A DNA stretch of 64,000 nucleotides from Bacteroidota bacterium (GCA_025963715.1 JAOQAG010000010.1:54605-118604), one strand, 5' to 3'. Positions 27,814-38,793 are shown, numbered from the stretch's first letter. Numbers and translations are program-made. The notes: a model not told the origin generated them from the letters alone.

Positions 27814-28068
27814 TTATTGCCACTCCATAATATCATTTGGCATCAGCACCAGCTTTCTATCCTGCACAGAAGATCTATAAACCACCGCCAAACGCTCTTT
27901 ACCTGCTTCGATCTGTATTTCCGTATCTTCCGTTATATCTTCCAATCGCGGACGGACCTGCATCGCTGGCTGTAACACGTATGCCTCATCTCCTTCGGGC
28001 CATGTAATTTTTAAATGAACCGCATGGTTATTATTATTCACGATCGTAATACTTTTTATCTGTTCCAT
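27814..28068 (-). CDS. Hypothetical small protein, first of a paralogous pair
   Basis: The 84-residue product from the ATG at 28068 (a longer form would start at 28113) is unrecognised. It is predicted to be cytosolic and beta-rich (SITIVNNNNHAVHLKITW, DTEIQIEAGKERLAVVY). I chose the shorter start because it matches the start of its paralogue at 27783 when the two are aligned. The pair is divergent from pabB, sharing a ~140-nt promoter region. Some small beta-rich proteins in Bacteroidota have lectin- or aegerolysin-like folds, but there is no evidence for that here. Confidence 0.55.
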   Translation of the reverse strand: MEQIKSITIVNNNNHAVHLKITWPEGDEAYVLQPAMQVRPRLEDITEDTEIQIEAGKERLAVVYRSSVQDRKLVLMPNDIMEWQ

Positions 28069-28204
28069 AGTATATAAAATTAATTCACGCTTACTCTTCA
28101 AGGTTTTCAGCATTCCCTTTTAATTATCATTCAAATATATAACTCTGTTTTTGCTCTCCAAATTATTCCGCTTTAATCTTTCATAAATTCTTCCTGCATA
28201 TTAA

Positions 28205-28212
28205 TATCTTTG
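28205..28212 (+). promoter_or_regulatory. Putative -7 box for pabB
   Basis: TATCTTTG matches TAnnTTTG. It overlaps a possible TTG start of pabB at 28210, so translation must begin further down if this promoter is used. Confidence 0.4.
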
Positions 28213-28215
28213 TGC

Positions 28216-29514
28216 GTGTTTCAAACATTCATACATACCATTCCCGGCAATGCAACCCTTAATATCAGCGGACTTAACAGCCGTTATAAAAACGTATGCA
28301 TTTTCGATTCTAATAAAAGCGCGAATGATAATAAGTACACATTACACTCCAAACTCATTGCTATTGGCGCATCGCAGGAGCTGACCGTTAAGAACGGAAA
28401 TAATGCACTGCAACAATTACAATCGTTTTATGATCACAACAAAGGCTGGCTGTTTGGTTATTTGAGCTATGACCTGAAAAATGAGATCGAGGAATTAAAC
28501 TCTGCCAACCACGACGGATTGCATTTTCCATCGCTTCATTTTTTTGTTCCGGAAGTAGTGATCGAATTAAAAAATGATGCTGCGCTTGTTCATTATAATG
28601 ATGGGGTGATCAGTAAGGAAAAAGCGACAGAAATGGTAACATTTGCTTTTTCACAACAAGCACCTCATCGCGAAAGCGAAACACATACAACCATTAAAAG
28701 CCGCATTACACAGCAGCAATACATGGATACCGTTAACCAGCTAAAAAAGCACATCCTGCGCGGCGATATTTATGAAGTGAATTTTTGCCAGGAATTTTTT
28801 GATGATAACGCCATGATTGATCCTGCCGGTATTTTCGAAAAATTAAACGCCATTTCCGAAGCGCCATTTGCTGCATTTTGCAAATTTGGGGAGCACTACG
28901 TTTTATCTTCCAGCCCGGAACGTTTTCTTAAAAAACAGGGAAACATGCTTACATCCCAACCCATCAAAGGAACGATCAAACGCTCCAGCGACAAAACCGA
29001 GGATGATGAATTAAAAACACACTTGCGCAACAATTTAAAAGAACAAAATGAAAATGTGATGATCGTGGACCTGGTGCGCAACGATCTTTCACGCATCGCC
29101 AAAAAAGGAAGCGTACAGGTGGATGAATTATTTGGCGTGTATTCTTTTAAGCAGGTGCATCAGCTGATCTCCACGGTAAGCTGTGAGCTCAAAGAGAATT
29201 GTTCCTTTACAAAGATCCTGCAGGCAGCCTTCCCGATGGGTTCCATGACGGGCGCCCCAAAAGTACGCGCCATGCAGCTGATCGAGCAATACGAAAGCAT
29301 GCAGCGCGGGGTGTATTCGGGCGCCATCGGCTACATAACACCCAACGGCGATTTTGATTTCAGCGTAGTGATCCGCAGCATTTTATATAACGCTTCCAAT
29401 CATTACCTTTCGTTTATGGTAGGCAGCGCCATTACCGCTAAGGCTGATGCAGCGCAGGAATATGAGGAATGTTTGTTGAAAGCAAAAGCCATGTTCGAGG
29501 TGCTGGGTACTTAA
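28216..29514 (+). CDS. pabB: Aminodeoxychorismate synthase component I (PabB)
   Basis: The enzyme belongs to the chorismate-utilising family (PabB/TrpE/MenF). With a glutamine amidotransferase it converts chorismate to 4-amino-4-deoxychorismate for folate synthesis. The product is about 432 residues. The C-terminal catalytic domain has SSSPERFLK, SQPIKGTIKRS (the PIKGT lysine typical of PabB rather than TrpE), DLVRNDLSRI, AAFPMGSMTGAPK and GAIGYITPNGDFDFSVVIR. The N-terminal part is degenerate. There is no ATG in frame near the start; GTG at 28216 is the most likely, with TTG at 28210 inside a promoter-like box. No pabA or pabC lies nearby. Confidence 0.85.
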   Translation: MFQTFIHTIPGNATLNISGLNSRYKNVCIFDSNKSANDNKYTLHSKLIAIGASQELTVKNGNNALQQLQSFYDHNKGWLFGYLSYDLKNEIEELNSANHDGLHFPSLHFFVPEVVIELKNDAALVHYNDGVISKEKATEMVTFAFSQQAPHRESETHTTIKSRITQQQYMDTVNQLKKHILRGDIYEVNFCQEFFDDNAMIDPAGIFEKLNAISEAPFAAFCKFGEHYVLSSSPERFLKKQGNMLTSQPIKGTIKRSSDKTEDDELKTHLRNNLKEQNENVMIVDLVRNDLSRIAKKGSVQVDELFGVYSFKQVHQLISTVSCELKENCSFTKILQAAFPMGSMTGAPKVRAMQLIEQYESMQRGVYSGAIGYITPNGDFDFSVVIRSILYNASNHYLSFMVGSAITAKADAAQEYEECLLKAKAMFEVLGT

Positions 29515-29765
29515 CCGCAAAGGGCGCAAAGAAGGCGCAGAGGACGCAGGAGATCTTCGTTTTAGCACAGAGAAAAAGGAGTAAAAAAGAGTTGCACGGA
29601 GTAAAAAAATGCAATACAATGTAAAGCACTAACTTTTAATAAATTACGTAGCGCCAAACGCAACTGACATCCTGCTTTTTGCTTTCTTTTGTTGTTTTTG
29701 TGGTGAATCCATACAGCACCCACGCAGAACTTTGAACTTTAAACTTTCAAACTTTGAACTCCCTT
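29515..29765. repeat. Dispersed repeats after pabB
   Basis: The gap 29515-29862 has no gene. It starts with accgcaaagggcgcaaagaaggcgcagag, in pieces akin to those at 9817-9870, reaching right up to the pabB stop. It ends with a gaactttgaactttaaactttc microrepeat tract near 29727-29760. Confidence 0.6.
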
Positions 29766-29862
29766 CCTGTAAATTTGTCACCTCCCCTCCCAACGGAACA
29801 ATTATTGACTATCGGACATCCAAATTAGTACCGTATTTTTACTCCAAACCGGTAAAAATCAC

Positions 29863-29870
29863 TATTTTTG
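29863..29870 (+). promoter_or_regulatory. Putative -7 box for secA
   Basis: TATTTTTG matches the Bacteroidota TAnnTTTG consensus and lies 35 nt before the secA ATG. Confidence 0.5.
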
Positions 29871-29904
29871 CAATCCTTAAAATTAAACGAAAAACGATTT
29901 TAGA

Positions 29905-32900
29905 ATGTTAGATTTTTTCACAAAAAGCATTTCCAAGTTATTTGGAACCAAATCCGATAGGGATTTGAAAGAAATACAACCTGTTTTGACGCGGGTGCTG
30001 GAAGAATACCCAAAATTGGCAGGCTTAAGCAACGACCAGTTACGTGCAAAAACAGCTGAATTCAAAAAACGCATCATTGATTTTGTAGCTGCAGAACAAA
30101 ACGAGATCGATGAGATCCGCAAACAAATAGATACCGACCTTTCCCTGGAAGTGGAAGAAAAAGAAAAAATGTACGAGCGTGTGGATGAGCTGGAAAAAGT
30201 GATCCTGGATAAAAACCAGGAGATCCTTGATGAGATCCTGCCGGAAGCTTTTTCAGTTGTGAAAGAAACCGCACACCGCTTTAAAGAATTAAAAACGATT
30301 GAAGTAACCGCTACGCAAATGGATAAAGACATTGCAGCGAAACGTAAATCGGTGGAAATAAAAGATGGCAAAGCATTTTGGCACAACACCTGGGAAGCTG
30401 CGGGAATTACCGTTACCTGGGAAATGGTGCATTACGATGTACAGCTGATCGGTGGGATTACCCTGCACCAGGGAAAAATTGCAGAGATGGCTACAGGAGA
30501 AGGAAAAACGCTGGTTGGAACCCTGCCGATGTATTTAAATGCCCTTACAGGACGCGGTGTTCACGTTGTAACCGTAAACAACTACCTTGCAAAACGTGAC
30601 TCCCAGTGGAACGGGCCGTTATTTGAATTTCACGGCTTAACGGTTGATTGTATCGACTTGCACGAACCGAACTCGGAAGAACGCAGACAAGCATACGCTG
30701 CTGATATTACCTACGGAACCAACAACGAATTTGGTTTTGATTACCTGCGCGATAACATGGCGCGTGCCCCGGAAGATTTGGTACAACGCAAGCACAATTA
30801 CGCCATCGTGGATGAGGTAGATAGCGTGTTGATCGATGATGCGCGTACACCGCTGATCATTTCGGGCCCGACCCCAAAAGGCGATAACCAGGAATTTGCA
30901 CCGCTGAAACCACGTATTGAAAAAATTGTAAACGCACAAAAAGCGTATGTAAATACAGCACTGACCGATGCCAGAAGATTATTGGCAGAAGGAAATACCG
31001 GCGAAAAAGAAGGCGAAGGCGGAATGGCTTTATTGCGTGCTTACCGCGGATTACCGAAAAATAAAGCCTTGATCAAATTTTTGAGCGAATCCGGCATGCG
31101 TGCCATTCTTCAAAAAACAGAAAATTATTACATGCAGGATCAATCCCGCGAGATGCACAAAGTGGATTCGGAATTGTTCTTCGTGATCGATGAAAAACAC
31201 AACTCTATTGAGCTTACCGAAAAAGGACTGGACCTGATCTCTTCTTCTTCCGAAGATGCGAGCTTCTTTATCCTTCCGGACATTGGTTCTGCAATTGCCG
31301 TATTGGAAAAATCAGTAATGCCGGCAGAAGAAAAAATTGCAAAAAAAGAAGAGCTGATCCGCGATTATTCTATTAAATCGGAGCGTGTACACACCATTAA
31401 CCAGTTATTGAAAGCATACACCTTGTTTGAAAAAGATGTGGAGTATGTGATCATGGATGGCAAAGTGAAAATTGTGGATGAGCAAACCGGCCGTATCATG
31501 GAAGGCCGCCGTTATTCCGACGGATTACACCAGGCAATTGAAGCAAAAGAAAATGTAAAAGTGGAAGCGGCAACACAAACGTATGCAACCGTTACACTGC
31601 AAAATTATTTCCGTATGTATAAGAAGCTGGCCGGTATGACCGGGACGGCAGAAACAGAAGCGGGCGAGTTTTGGGATATTTATAAATTAGACGTGGTGGT
31701 AATTCCTACCAACCGCCCAATCTCCCGTAAGGATCACGAGGATTTGGTATACAAAACCAAACGTGAAAAATACAATGCAGCCATTGAAGAGGTTGTGAAA
31801 AACGTTCAGGCCGGAAGACCGGTACTTGTTGGTACCACTTCTGTTGAGATCTCCGAATTATTAAGCCGGATGTTAAAATTACGCGGCATCAAGCACAACG
31901 TACTGAATGCGAAATTGCACCAGCGTGAAGCGGAAATTGTACAGGAAGCCGGTTTGCCCGGAACCGTTACAATTGCTACCAATATGGCGGGTCGTGGTAC
32001 GGATATTAAATTAGGGCCAGGCGTAAAAGAAGCTGGCGGATTAGCCATCATTGGAACGGAACGTCACGAAAGCAGACGTGTTGACAGGCAGTTGCGCGGT
32101 CGTGCCGGACGCCAGGGTGACCCGGGATCATCCCAGTTTTTTGCATCACTGGAAGATGACCTGATGCGTTTGTTCGGATCAGAACGGATCGCGAAAATGA
32201 TGGACAGGATGGGAATTGAGGAAGGCGAAGTGATCCAGCATTCGATGATCACCAAATCCATTGAACGTGCGCAGAAAAAAGTAGAAGAGAATCACTTCGG
32301 TACCCGTAAGCGGTTGATCGAGTTTGATGACGTAATGAACTCCCAACGTGAGGTAATTTACAGAAAACGCCACCATGCATTGTTCGGCGAGCGTTTGGCA
32401 GTAGACATTGCCAACTCTATTTACGATACCTGCGAAACAATTGTAGGCGAATACCATGATGTGAAAGATTTTGAAAATTTCAACCTGGAAGTGATCCGCG
32501 TACTGGCAATTGAATCGCCGGTGGATGAACAGGAATTTTCGAAAAAGAACGCAGAAGAATTAACGCAGCTGTTGTACCAGAAAGCGGAGTTGAACTACAC
32601 GCAGAAAAATGATTTTATTGCAAAAAAATCATTCCCTGTATTTAAAGATGTGTATGAAACACAATCGCAGCGGTTTGAGAACATCAGTACACCGATCTCC
32701 GATGGAATAAGAACATTGCCGGTGGTGATCAATTTAAAACGTGCTTTTGATACACAGGGCCGTGAGCTGGTGTTGGGAATCGAAAAAGGAACCGCGCTTG
32801 CGATGATCGATGATGCATGGAAAGAACATTTGCGTGAAATGGATGAATTAAAAACATCCGTGCAAAATGCAACGTATGAGCAAAAAGATCCGCTGCTGGT

Positions 32901-33195
32901 GTATAAGTTTGAATCGTTCAATTTGTTCAAACAAATGGTAAGCGACATCAACAAAGAAATGATCTCGTTTTTAGTGCGCGCCAACCTGCCGTCGGAAAAC
33001 ACACCTATCCAGGAAGCACGTACACAGGCGCCTCAACGCAAAGAGCAGGTAGTAACCAACAGGACGGAAGTGAACAACGACCAGCCTCCGGTACAGCAAA
33101 AAATACAGCCGATCCGCGCTGAGCAAAAAATTGGACGGAATGATGCGTGTCCTTGCGGAAGTGGTAAGAAATACAAAAACTGTCACGGACAATAA
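29905..33195 (+). CDS. secA: Preprotein translocase ATPase SecA
   Basis: SecA drives protein export through SecYEG at the inner membrane. The 1096-residue product has Walker [12 protein letters not shown] (~195-205), the DEAD-like motif [20 protein letters not shown] near residue 300, and the preprotein cross-linking domain. NBD2 carries [13 protein letters not shown] and [15 protein letters not shown], then come the helical scaffold and a C-terminal zinc motif [14 protein letters not shown] for SecB or ribosome contact. It is about 200 residues longer than E. coli SecA, with additions in the N-terminal third, normal for Bacteroidota. It is a single gene with its own promoter-like box and a terminator. 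Confidence 0.98.
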   Translation: MLDFFTKSISKLFGTKSDRDLKEIQPVLTRVLEEYPKLAGLSNDQLRAKTAEFKKRIIDFVAAEQNEIDEIRKQIDTDLSLEVEEKEKMYERVDELEKVILDKNQEILDEILPEAFSVVKETAHRFKELKTIEVTATQMDKDIAAKRKSVEIKDGKAFWHNTWEAAGITVTWEMVHYDVQLIGGITLHQGKIAEMATGEGKTLVGTLPMYLNALTGRGVHVVTVNNYLAKRDSQWNGPLFEFHGLTVDCIDLHEPNSEERRQAYAADITYGTNNEFGFDYLRDNMARAPEDLVQRKHNYAIVDEVDSVLIDDARTPLIISGPTPKGDNQEFAPLKPRIEKIVNAQKAYVNTALTDARRLLAEGNTGEKEGEGGMALLRAYRGLPKNKALIKFLSESGMRAILQKTENYYMQDQSREMHKVDSELFFVIDEKHNSIELTEKGLDLISSSSEDASFFILPDIGSAIAVLEKSVMPAEEKIAKKEELIRDYSIKSERVHTINQLLKAYTLFEKDVEYVIMDGKVKIVDEQTGRIMEGRRYSDGLHQAIEAKENVKVEAATQTYATVTLQNYFRMYKKLAGMTGTAETEAGEFWDIYKLDVVVIPTNRPISRKDHEDLVYKTKREKYNAAIEEVVKNVQAGRPVLVGTTSVEISELLSRMLKLRGIKHNVLNAKLHQREAEIVQEAGLPGTVTIATNMAGRGTDIKLGPGVKEAGGLAIIGTERHESRRVDRQLRGRAGRQGDPGSSQFFASLEDDLMRLFGSERIAKMMDRMGIEEGEVIQHSMITKSIERAQKKVEENHFGTRKRLIEFDDVMNSQREVIYRKRHHALFGERLAVDIANSIYDTCETIVGEYHDVKDFENFNLEVIRVLAIESPVDEQEFSKKNAEELTQLLYQKAELNYTQKNDFIAKKSFPVFKDVYETQSQRFENISTPISDGIRTLPVVINLKRAFDTQGRELVLGIEKGTALAMIDDAWKEHLREMDELKTSVQNATYEQKDPLLVYKFESFNLFKQMVSDINKEMISFLVRANLPSENTPIQEARTQAPQRKEQVVTNRTEVNNDQPPVQQKIQPIRAEQKIGRNDACPCGSGKKYKNCHGQ

Positions 33196-33215
33196 ATAAA
33201 TTTTAGAATCATAAT

Positions 33216-33250
33216 AAAAATAACCAATGGTAAACGTTGGTTATTTTTTT
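33216..33250 (+). terminator. Terminator after secA
   Basis: Stem aaataaccaa (33218-33227) pairs with ttggttattt (33237-33246) and is followed by a T run, 21 nt past the secA stop. Confidence 0.8.
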
Positions 33251-33254
33251 GCGC

Positions 33255-33496
33255 TATGCTCGCAGCATGTACAAGGCTCGCAAAGGGTGTGGCCGTATAA
33301 ATTTTTCGTAAGATGGCAAGATGCCATCAAATAAAATGGCACGAGTGGGACACTCGCGCCTGCATTAAAAATATGTAAGCATAGCCTTTGCGTTCTTTGC
33401 GCCTTTGCGAGACCATACACGCAGCGCCTACACAGCTCCGCGTCTCTGCGGGAAACCTTTCTTCGCGAGAAATAAAACCGCGAGCCTGCGGGCAAT
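33255..33496. repeat. CGCAAAG-type dispersed repeat, second large copy
   Basis: 33377-33496 matches the reverse complement of 9693-9807 over about 120 bp. Small palindromes precede it (gatggcaagatgccatc near 33312; gagtgggacactc near 33342). The repeat ends right at the stop codon of the membrane glycosyltransferase gene. No gene is visible in 33251-33495. Confidence 0.65.
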
Positions 33497-34929
33497 TACC
33501 CGAAGAAGAATTTCTCCGGCCGCAACGAGATTTTTTTTACCTCACGGAGATCTCCGTATTTTTTCACTGCCGCGATCACCTGGATGATCATTACCACAAA
33601 TAGGAATAAGGCCGGTACAATACGGTTGAAACGAATGAGCGTTAATGCCGTAGTGCTTTGAAAATTACCGTTGTGTACTAAAAAATAAAATGTAGGCATA
33701 CAAAACAATAATCCCACGATGAACATCATGGAAATGTATTTTTTATAAAACACATCCTTGCCTTTTAAGATCGGCAATAGCGCCACCACCGGTAATGCCG
33801 ATGTAAACTGGTATTCCCACACGGTATTGTAGCTCAGGAAAAATGTAAGCGAAAGCGCCATTACCAACAGCAGTGTACTTTCCAACCTGATTTTTTTATC
33901 GCTGATGAGCGCTACACCGAAGGACAATACAAATCCAAGATAGATCGGTATTTTATAAATGGCAGAGCTGAGTTCTTTTCCAAGAATGGTTTCGATGAAC
34001 ACCGGCAGGGAAAACACATCGATGTGCATGAGCTTGTAATCCGATTGCGCAATAAGGTTGAGCCAGTGAATGCTATTATCCTTCATGTATTCATTGAGCA
34101 CAAACTGGTTTTTGTAAATGTTCATGTGCTCTTTTATAAAATCAAAATCCAGTACCAGGTTACCGAGTTTTGTAAGCCCCATTCCCTGCGGATTTAACAA
34201 GGGATCCGCAATAAATATGAACGATACGGCTGCATAGATCAAAATGGCTTTGATGGTGGTTCTGCGTGTTTCTTTCATCAGCAAAAACAAGGGCAGCAGC
34301 AACAATACAATGGGTTTACTGAAAAAGGAAATGAGCAAGCCTGCCATTAATTTATTGCGTGCCTGCTGATCATTTTGTCCGTATGTAAAACCATAAATTG
34401 CCAGCAATATCAGCGTAAGCGCCAATACCAGCGGCGCGTGCATGTTGCCTACATACAACAGCCAGAATGTTGGAAAAGCGCACAATAAAATAAAATAGCT
34501 TAACCGTTTGTGTACAATGTTGCTGGTGGCAGCCGCAATTAAATAGCCGCAATATGCCATGATGAGCAGCGAAAAAAGAATGAAGAGCCAGTAGCTTGTC
34601 CATGGACTAAAAAACGAAAACCAGGACGCCACAAAAACACTGAATGCCGGATGCGCCAGGTACCACGTGGAATGCGGACCGTATGCCGCTCCGCCCCAGC
34701 TATCATATATGCTGCGGCGCTCCTGCAGGTTCAGATACGATTTAGGCACTGCAAAATAATCGATGCCCTGCACCTGTGCATGTTCGGCGCCAAAGAAAAA
34801 AGGATTGAACCAGCCCCAGTGCAATGCTCCCAGCATCAGCACAACAAAAACAATAGTTGCAAAAGGCAGTAGAATGGAGCGGTTTTCTTTCATTTGCTTC
34901 AAAAATAACGAAATTTCTTTTCTTATCAT
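33496..34929 (-). CDS. Polytopic membrane protein, GT87-like glycosyltransferase
   Basis: The 477-residue product has about eleven hydrophobic helices. An early extracytoplasmic loop carries GIDYFAVPKSYLNLQERRSIYD and GPHSTWYLAHPAFSVFVASW. This is the layout of GT-C fold enzymes of family 87, which transfer a sugar from a polyprenyl-phosphate donor in the periplasm; the Asp in GIDYF would be the catalytic candidate. The length fits the family. There is no operon partner: it is divergent from tatC and followed by repeats. The acceptor is unknown, and another GT-C family is possible. Confidence 0.6.
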   Translation of the reverse strand: MIRKEISLFLKQMKENRSILLPFATIVFVVLMLGALHWGWFNPFFFGAEHAQVQGIDYFAVPKSYLNLQERRSIYDSWGGAAYGPHSTWYLAHPAFSVFVASWFSFFSPWTSYWLFILFSLLIMAYCGYLIAAATSNIVHKRLSYFILLCAFPTFWLLYVGNMHAPLVLALTLILLAIYGFTYGQNDQQARNKLMAGLLISFFSKPIVLLLLPLFLLMKETRRTTIKAILIYAAVSFIFIADPLLNPQGMGLTKLGNLVLDFDFIKEHMNIYKNQFVLNEYMKDNSIHWLNLIAQSDYKLMHIDVFSLPVFIETILGKELSSAIYKIPIYLGFVLSFGVALISDKKIRLESTLLLVMALSLTFFLSYNTVWEYQFTSALPVVALLPILKGKDVFYKKYISMMFIVGLLFCMPTFYFLVHNGNFQSTTALTLIRFNRIVPALFLFVVMIIQVIAAVKKYGDLREVKKISLRPEKFFFG

Positions 34930-34946
34930 CAGATGCTAAATTCTAT

Positions 34947-34954
34947 TACCTTTG
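34947..34954 (+). promoter_or_regulatory. Putative -7 box for tatC
   Basis: TACCTTTG matches TAnnTTTG, 12 nt before the tatC ATG, implying a very short leader. Confidence 0.45.
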
Positions 34955-34966
34955 TGCCTCTAAAAA

Positions 34967-35845
34967 ATGGCATTATTCGGACTCTATAAAAGATCAACAA
35001 ACCCAAACGCAATGTCGTTTTGGGGACACATTGATGCATTGCGCGGACACCTGTTCCGTTCGGCGCTGGCGGTCCTGATTTGTGCCGTTGCTTTGTTCTT
35101 TTATCCCGAATTTTTATTTGATAAAGTACTCTTCGGGCCGCTGCAAAGTAATTTTATTACCTACCGCGCATTCCGGCATTTAGGTCTATGGCTGCACAAT
35201 CACTGGCCATCATGGTTAACATGGCTGGCAAATGCACCGGATGCAAAGGATCTTGATTTCGGGCATTATACTTTCAAGCTGCAAAGTTTGGGCTTGTCCG
35301 ATCAGTTTACTTCCCAGATGTGGATCGCGATCGTTGGCGGGTTGATAGTGGCTGCACCTTATGTACTGTGGGAAGTATGGCGCTTTATCAAACCGGCATT
35401 AAAGGATAAAGAAAAAAAAGCATCCACAGCATTTATTGTTTCAGCAACGTTTTTATTCCTGCTGGGCGTATTTTTCAGCTATTACGTGATTGTTCCGCTG
35501 ATGGTGAATTTCCTTGGGAATTACCAGGTAAGCACCATGATCGAAAATAACTTCACATTTGATTCCTACATCTCCACCGTAACAACGCTTACACTCTCGG
35601 CCGGGATTATTTTTGAATTACCGATCATGGTATTCTTCCTGACTAAATTCGGCATCATGACACCGCAATTCATGCGTAAATACCGCAAACATGCCATTGT
35701 AGTGATCCTGATCGTTGCCGGAGTTATCACACCTTCACCCGATGTTACTTCTCAGTTACTTGTAGCATTTCCCTTGTATTTCTTGTACGAAGCAAGTATA
35801 TTTGTTTCTTACTTTGTAATTAAAAGAAAAGCAAAAACCGAATAG
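34967..35845 (+). CDS. tatC: Sec-independent protein translocase TatC
   Basis: TatC is the twin-arginine signal receptor of the Tat pathway, which exports folded proteins across the inner membrane. The 292-residue product has the N-terminal MSFWGHIDALRGHLFRS motif (the Glu/Arg-type helix that contacts the signal peptide), six predicted membrane helices, YVLWEVWRFIKPALKDKEK, and FELPIMVFFLTKFGIMTPQF. An extra periplasmic loop (~40-100) is longer than in E. coli, as usual in Bacteroidota. No tatA is in the window. Confidence 0.95.
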   Translation: MALFGLYKRSTNPNAMSFWGHIDALRGHLFRSALAVLICAVALFFYPEFLFDKVLFGPLQSNFITYRAFRHLGLWLHNHWPSWLTWLANAPDAKDLDFGHYTFKLQSLGLSDQFTSQMWIAIVGGLIVAAPYVLWEVWRFIKPALKDKEKKASTAFIVSATFLFLLGVFFSYYVIVPLMVNFLGNYQVSTMIENNFTFDSYISTVTTLTLSAGIIFELPIMVFFLTKFGIMTPQFMRKYRKHAIVVILIVAGVITPSPDVTSQLLVAFPLYFLYEASIFVSYFVIKRKAKTE

Positions 35846-35929
35846 TCCGGAGCTCCCGTAAATAAATGATCGCTCATTTATTTTATTCTGTCTGTTCGCA
35901 TTTAATCCTTTAAAATCCTGTTCAATAAT

Positions 35930-36274
35930 ATGAGTACAGCTGTAAAAGAATTTAATGACTACCGCGCAAAAATGAACGAAAAGATCCTTTCGGCAGATAA
36001 TACCGTGCTGAAACGTTTATTCAATCTCGATACCAATACCTATGCAGAAGGCGCTTTGCCTGTAAAAACAAAGGAGTTGCTGGGTTTGGTAGCATCTATG
36101 GTGCTGCGCTGCGACGACTGTATCAAATATCATCTTGAAAAATGCAAAGAGAATGGTGTAAGCACTCCGGAAGTATTTGAAGTGTTTGCCGTAGCCAATA
36201 TTGTTGGCGGCACCATTGTGATCCCACATACCCGCAGAGCTGTTGAATTCTGGGAAGAACTCCAAAACGCTTAA
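35930..36274 (+). CDS. Carboxymuconolactone decarboxylase-family (AhpD-like) protein
   Basis: The 114-residue product has the alpha-helical CMD fold pattern and the AhpD-type redox motif Cys61-Asp-Asp-Cys64 with His68 (RCDDCIKYHLEKC). This suggests a thiol peroxidase or peroxide-detoxification activity rather than true decarboxylation. It lies 84 nt after tatC on the same strand. The next gene starts at about its stop, so it may be co-transcribed with the outer-membrane protein gene. Confidence 0.85.
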   Translation: MSTAVKEFNDYRAKMNEKILSADNTVLKRLFNLDTNTYAEGALPVKTKELLGLVASMVLRCDDCIKYHLEKCKENGVSTPEVFEVFAVANIVGGTIVIPHTRRAVEFWEELQNA

Positions 36275-36281
36275 TTCCCGG

Positions 36282-38783
36282 TTGTTCCCACTCTCCAAAT
36301 ATACGCTGCTAAGGCTGGTGTTGCTTACCGCGATGCTGGTGTTTGCTATGGCTGATGGCCGGGCACAAACTACCAAAGTAAGCGGCAAAATCGTAGACGC
36401 AATTTCCCGCGAGCCGCTCCCGTTTGTAAACGTTATTTTTAAAGGCACCAATATAGGCGCTACCAGCGATGTGGAAGGAAATTTTTCCATGGCCACGGAA
36501 CAAAAAGTGGATTCGATCGTGATCTCTTATGTAGGTTACAACAAAGTAACGCGCGTTGTAAAAAAAGGCGTTGCACAAACCGTCAACATCGGTTTATCAC
36601 AGGGAGTTGACCTGGTGACTGTAGAAGTGCGCCCCGGCGAAAATCCGGCATGGCGCATCCTGCGCAAGATCATTGCCAACAAAGATCACAACGATCGCGA
36701 AAAGCTGGATTATTATGAATACGAAGTGTACAATAAAGTGGAGTTCGACCTGAACAACATCAGTGAAAACTTTAAGGACAGTAAGCTGATGAAGCCTTTC
36801 TCCTTCATCTTCGATAACATTGACAGTTCCAACGCCAAGGAAAAACCGTATTTGCCGCTGTTTATGACAGAAGCCTTATCCGATTATTATTACCGCAAAA
36901 ATCCGCAAACACACAACGAAGTTATCAAGGCCAGTAAAGTGGCGGGCGTTCAAAATGCCAGCGTATCGCAGTTTATGGGCGATATGTATCAGAACGTCGA
37001 TATTTACGAAAACCAGATCTTAGTACTGGGCAAAAATTTTATCAGTCCGATCTCCGATAACGCGCTGCTGTTTTATAAATTTTATCTGATCGACAGCATG
37101 ACGATCGACGGACATAAATGCTACCAGCTGCAATTCAAACCCAAGCGAAAGCAGGAGTTAACGTTTAGCGGAAACCTGTGGGCGGCCGATACTTCCTTCG
37201 CGATCAAGCAAATCGAAATGAGCATTGCGGAGGATGCCAATATTAACTTTATCAACGCCACTAACATCGTGCAAACGTATACACAGGTAGAAGACAGCAC
37301 CTGGATGATGCAGAAAGAGCGTTTGGTGATTGACTTTAATCCTTTCCCGATAGACAATAAGAAAAAACCGATGATGGGCGTGTATGGGCGAAAGACGGCA
37401 TCGTACAGCAATTTCAAGATCAACAGGCCCCGGCCGCAAAAGCAATATTCACTTACAGAAAACCTGGTGGTGGACGATGATGCGTTTAAAAAACCGGAAT
37501 CGTACTGGAAAGAACACCGGCTGGACTCGCTGAGCCGGAATGAAAAAGAAATTTACCACATGGTGGATACCCTGCAAACACTGCCAATCTACCATACATG
37601 GGTGGATGTACTGCAGATCTTCGTATCGGGTTACAAGGTAAAAGGCAATTTTGAATACGGCCCGTATTACAACATTTTAAGCTACAACGAAATTGAAGGA
37701 ACGCGCCTGCGCTTTGGCGGACGGACGAGCAACCAGTTCAGCAAATGGTACGAGCTGAGCGGTTATGCGGCATACGGTGTGCGCGATGAAAAATTTAAAT
37801 ACAGTTTGGGCTTCCGCGCTTTTATCAGCAAAAAGCCGCGCTCCATGGTGGGCTTGTATTATAAGAATGATAACGAGATCCTCGGGCAGAGCCAGAACGG
37901 TTTTACAACGGATAATATTCTTGCATCGGTGTTCCGGATAGCGCCGCTGCGCAACCTTACCAATGTGAAGGAAACGTACTCGTTCATAGACAGGGAATGG
38001 TTTACGGGCTTTAACACCAAACTGAGTTTTTACAACCGGCAGATGATGCCGCTGGCGGATTTTCATTACGAGTATCAGAAAACATCTTCGGAAACGGCTT
38101 ACCTCGATCACATTACTACGTCCGAGATCCGTTTACTGGCGCGACTTGCATACAATGAAAAATATGTGCAGGGCGAATTTACGCGCGTAGCGCTGGGCGT
38201 TACAAAATATCCTGTGATCCAGGCGCAATACACATTGGGAGTAAAAAACCTGTTTGGCGGGAATTACAATTATCAGAAATTAACTGTAAACTGGGATCAC
38301 CGCGTGCGTGTGGCACCGATTGGTTATTTTGATTATGTGCTGGAATATGGAAAAATATGGGGAGCTGTTCCGTATCCGCTGATGGAGATCCACGGCGGAA
38401 ATGAAACCTACATCTACGACCTGTACGCCTATAACGCTATGAATTACTACGAGTTTGTGAGTGATGAGTATGCTTCCGCGACATTCTCCCATCACTTCGA
38501 CGGGTTTTTCCTGAACCGGATCCCGCTGATGCGAAAATTAAAATGGCGCGAGGTGATTGGCGGAAAAGCATTAATTGGCAAGGTTAGTGATAAAAACAGG
38601 CAGCTGCTTAATTTTCCGGATCACCTGAGTGATTTACACACTGGCCCGTATTTTGAAACATCGGCAGGGATAGAAAATATTTTTAAAGTATTGCGGATAG
38701 ATGGTGTGTGGCGCTTGTCGTATTTGGATAATCCGCGTGCCATTCCATTTGTGATCAAAGCATCGTTGCAATTTAACTTTTAA
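36282..38783 (+). CDS. DUF5686-type outer-membrane protein with carboxypeptidase-regulatory-like domain
   Basis: I place the start at the TTG at 36282, which follows the previous stop by 7 nt and gives a clean signal peptide ([20 protein letters not shown], cleavage near GRA-Q). Another TTG at 36243 would overlap the CMD gene, and no ATG is suitable. After the signal come a CarboxypepD_reg-like beta-sandwich ([31 protein letters not shown]), a ~250-residue periplasmic region ([15 protein letters not shown]) and a beta-barrel-like C-terminal half ending in aromatic SLQFNF, typical of outer-membrane insertion. This layout is the DUF5686 family common in Bacteroidota; its role is unknown. lptB follows by 10 nt. 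Confidence 0.8.
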   Translation: MFPLSKYTLLRLVLLTAMLVFAMADGRAQTTKVSGKIVDAISREPLPFVNVIFKGTNIGATSDVEGNFSMATEQKVDSIVISYVGYNKVTRVVKKGVAQTVNIGLSQGVDLVTVEVRPGENPAWRILRKIIANKDHNDREKLDYYEYEVYNKVEFDLNNISENFKDSKLMKPFSFIFDNIDSSNAKEKPYLPLFMTEALSDYYYRKNPQTHNEVIKASKVAGVQNASVSQFMGDMYQNVDIYENQILVLGKNFISPISDNALLFYKFYLIDSMTIDGHKCYQLQFKPKRKQELTFSGNLWAADTSFAIKQIEMSIAEDANINFINATNIVQTYTQVEDSTWMMQKERLVIDFNPFPIDNKKKPMMGVYGRKTASYSNFKINRPRPQKQYSLTENLVVDDDAFKKPESYWKEHRLDSLSRNEKEIYHMVDTLQTLPIYHTWVDVLQIFVSGYKVKGNFEYGPYYNILSYNEIEGTRLRFGGRTSNQFSKWYELSGYAAYGVRDEKFKYSLGFRAFISKKPRSMVGLYYKNDNEILGQSQNGFTTDNILASVFRIAPLRNLTNVKETYSFIDREWFTGFNTKLSFYNRQMMPLADFHYEYQKTSSETAYLDHITTSEIRLLARLAYNEKYVQGEFTRVALGVTKYPVIQAQYTLGVKNLFGGNYNYQKLTVNWDHRVRVAPIGYFDYVLEYGKIWGAVPYPLMEIHGGNETYIYDLYAYNAMNYYEFVSDEYASATFSHHFDGFFLNRIPLMRKLKWREVIGGKALIGKVSDKNRQLLNFPDHLSDLHTGPYFETSAGIENIFKVLRIDGVWRLSYLDNPRAIPFVIKASLQFNF

Positions 38784-38793
38784 TCATCAGCAC

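Noticed and set aside
33241..33603. Small ORFs across the repeats after secA
   Set aside because: They lie within dispersed CGCAAAG-type repeats or antisense to the membrane glycosyltransferase.
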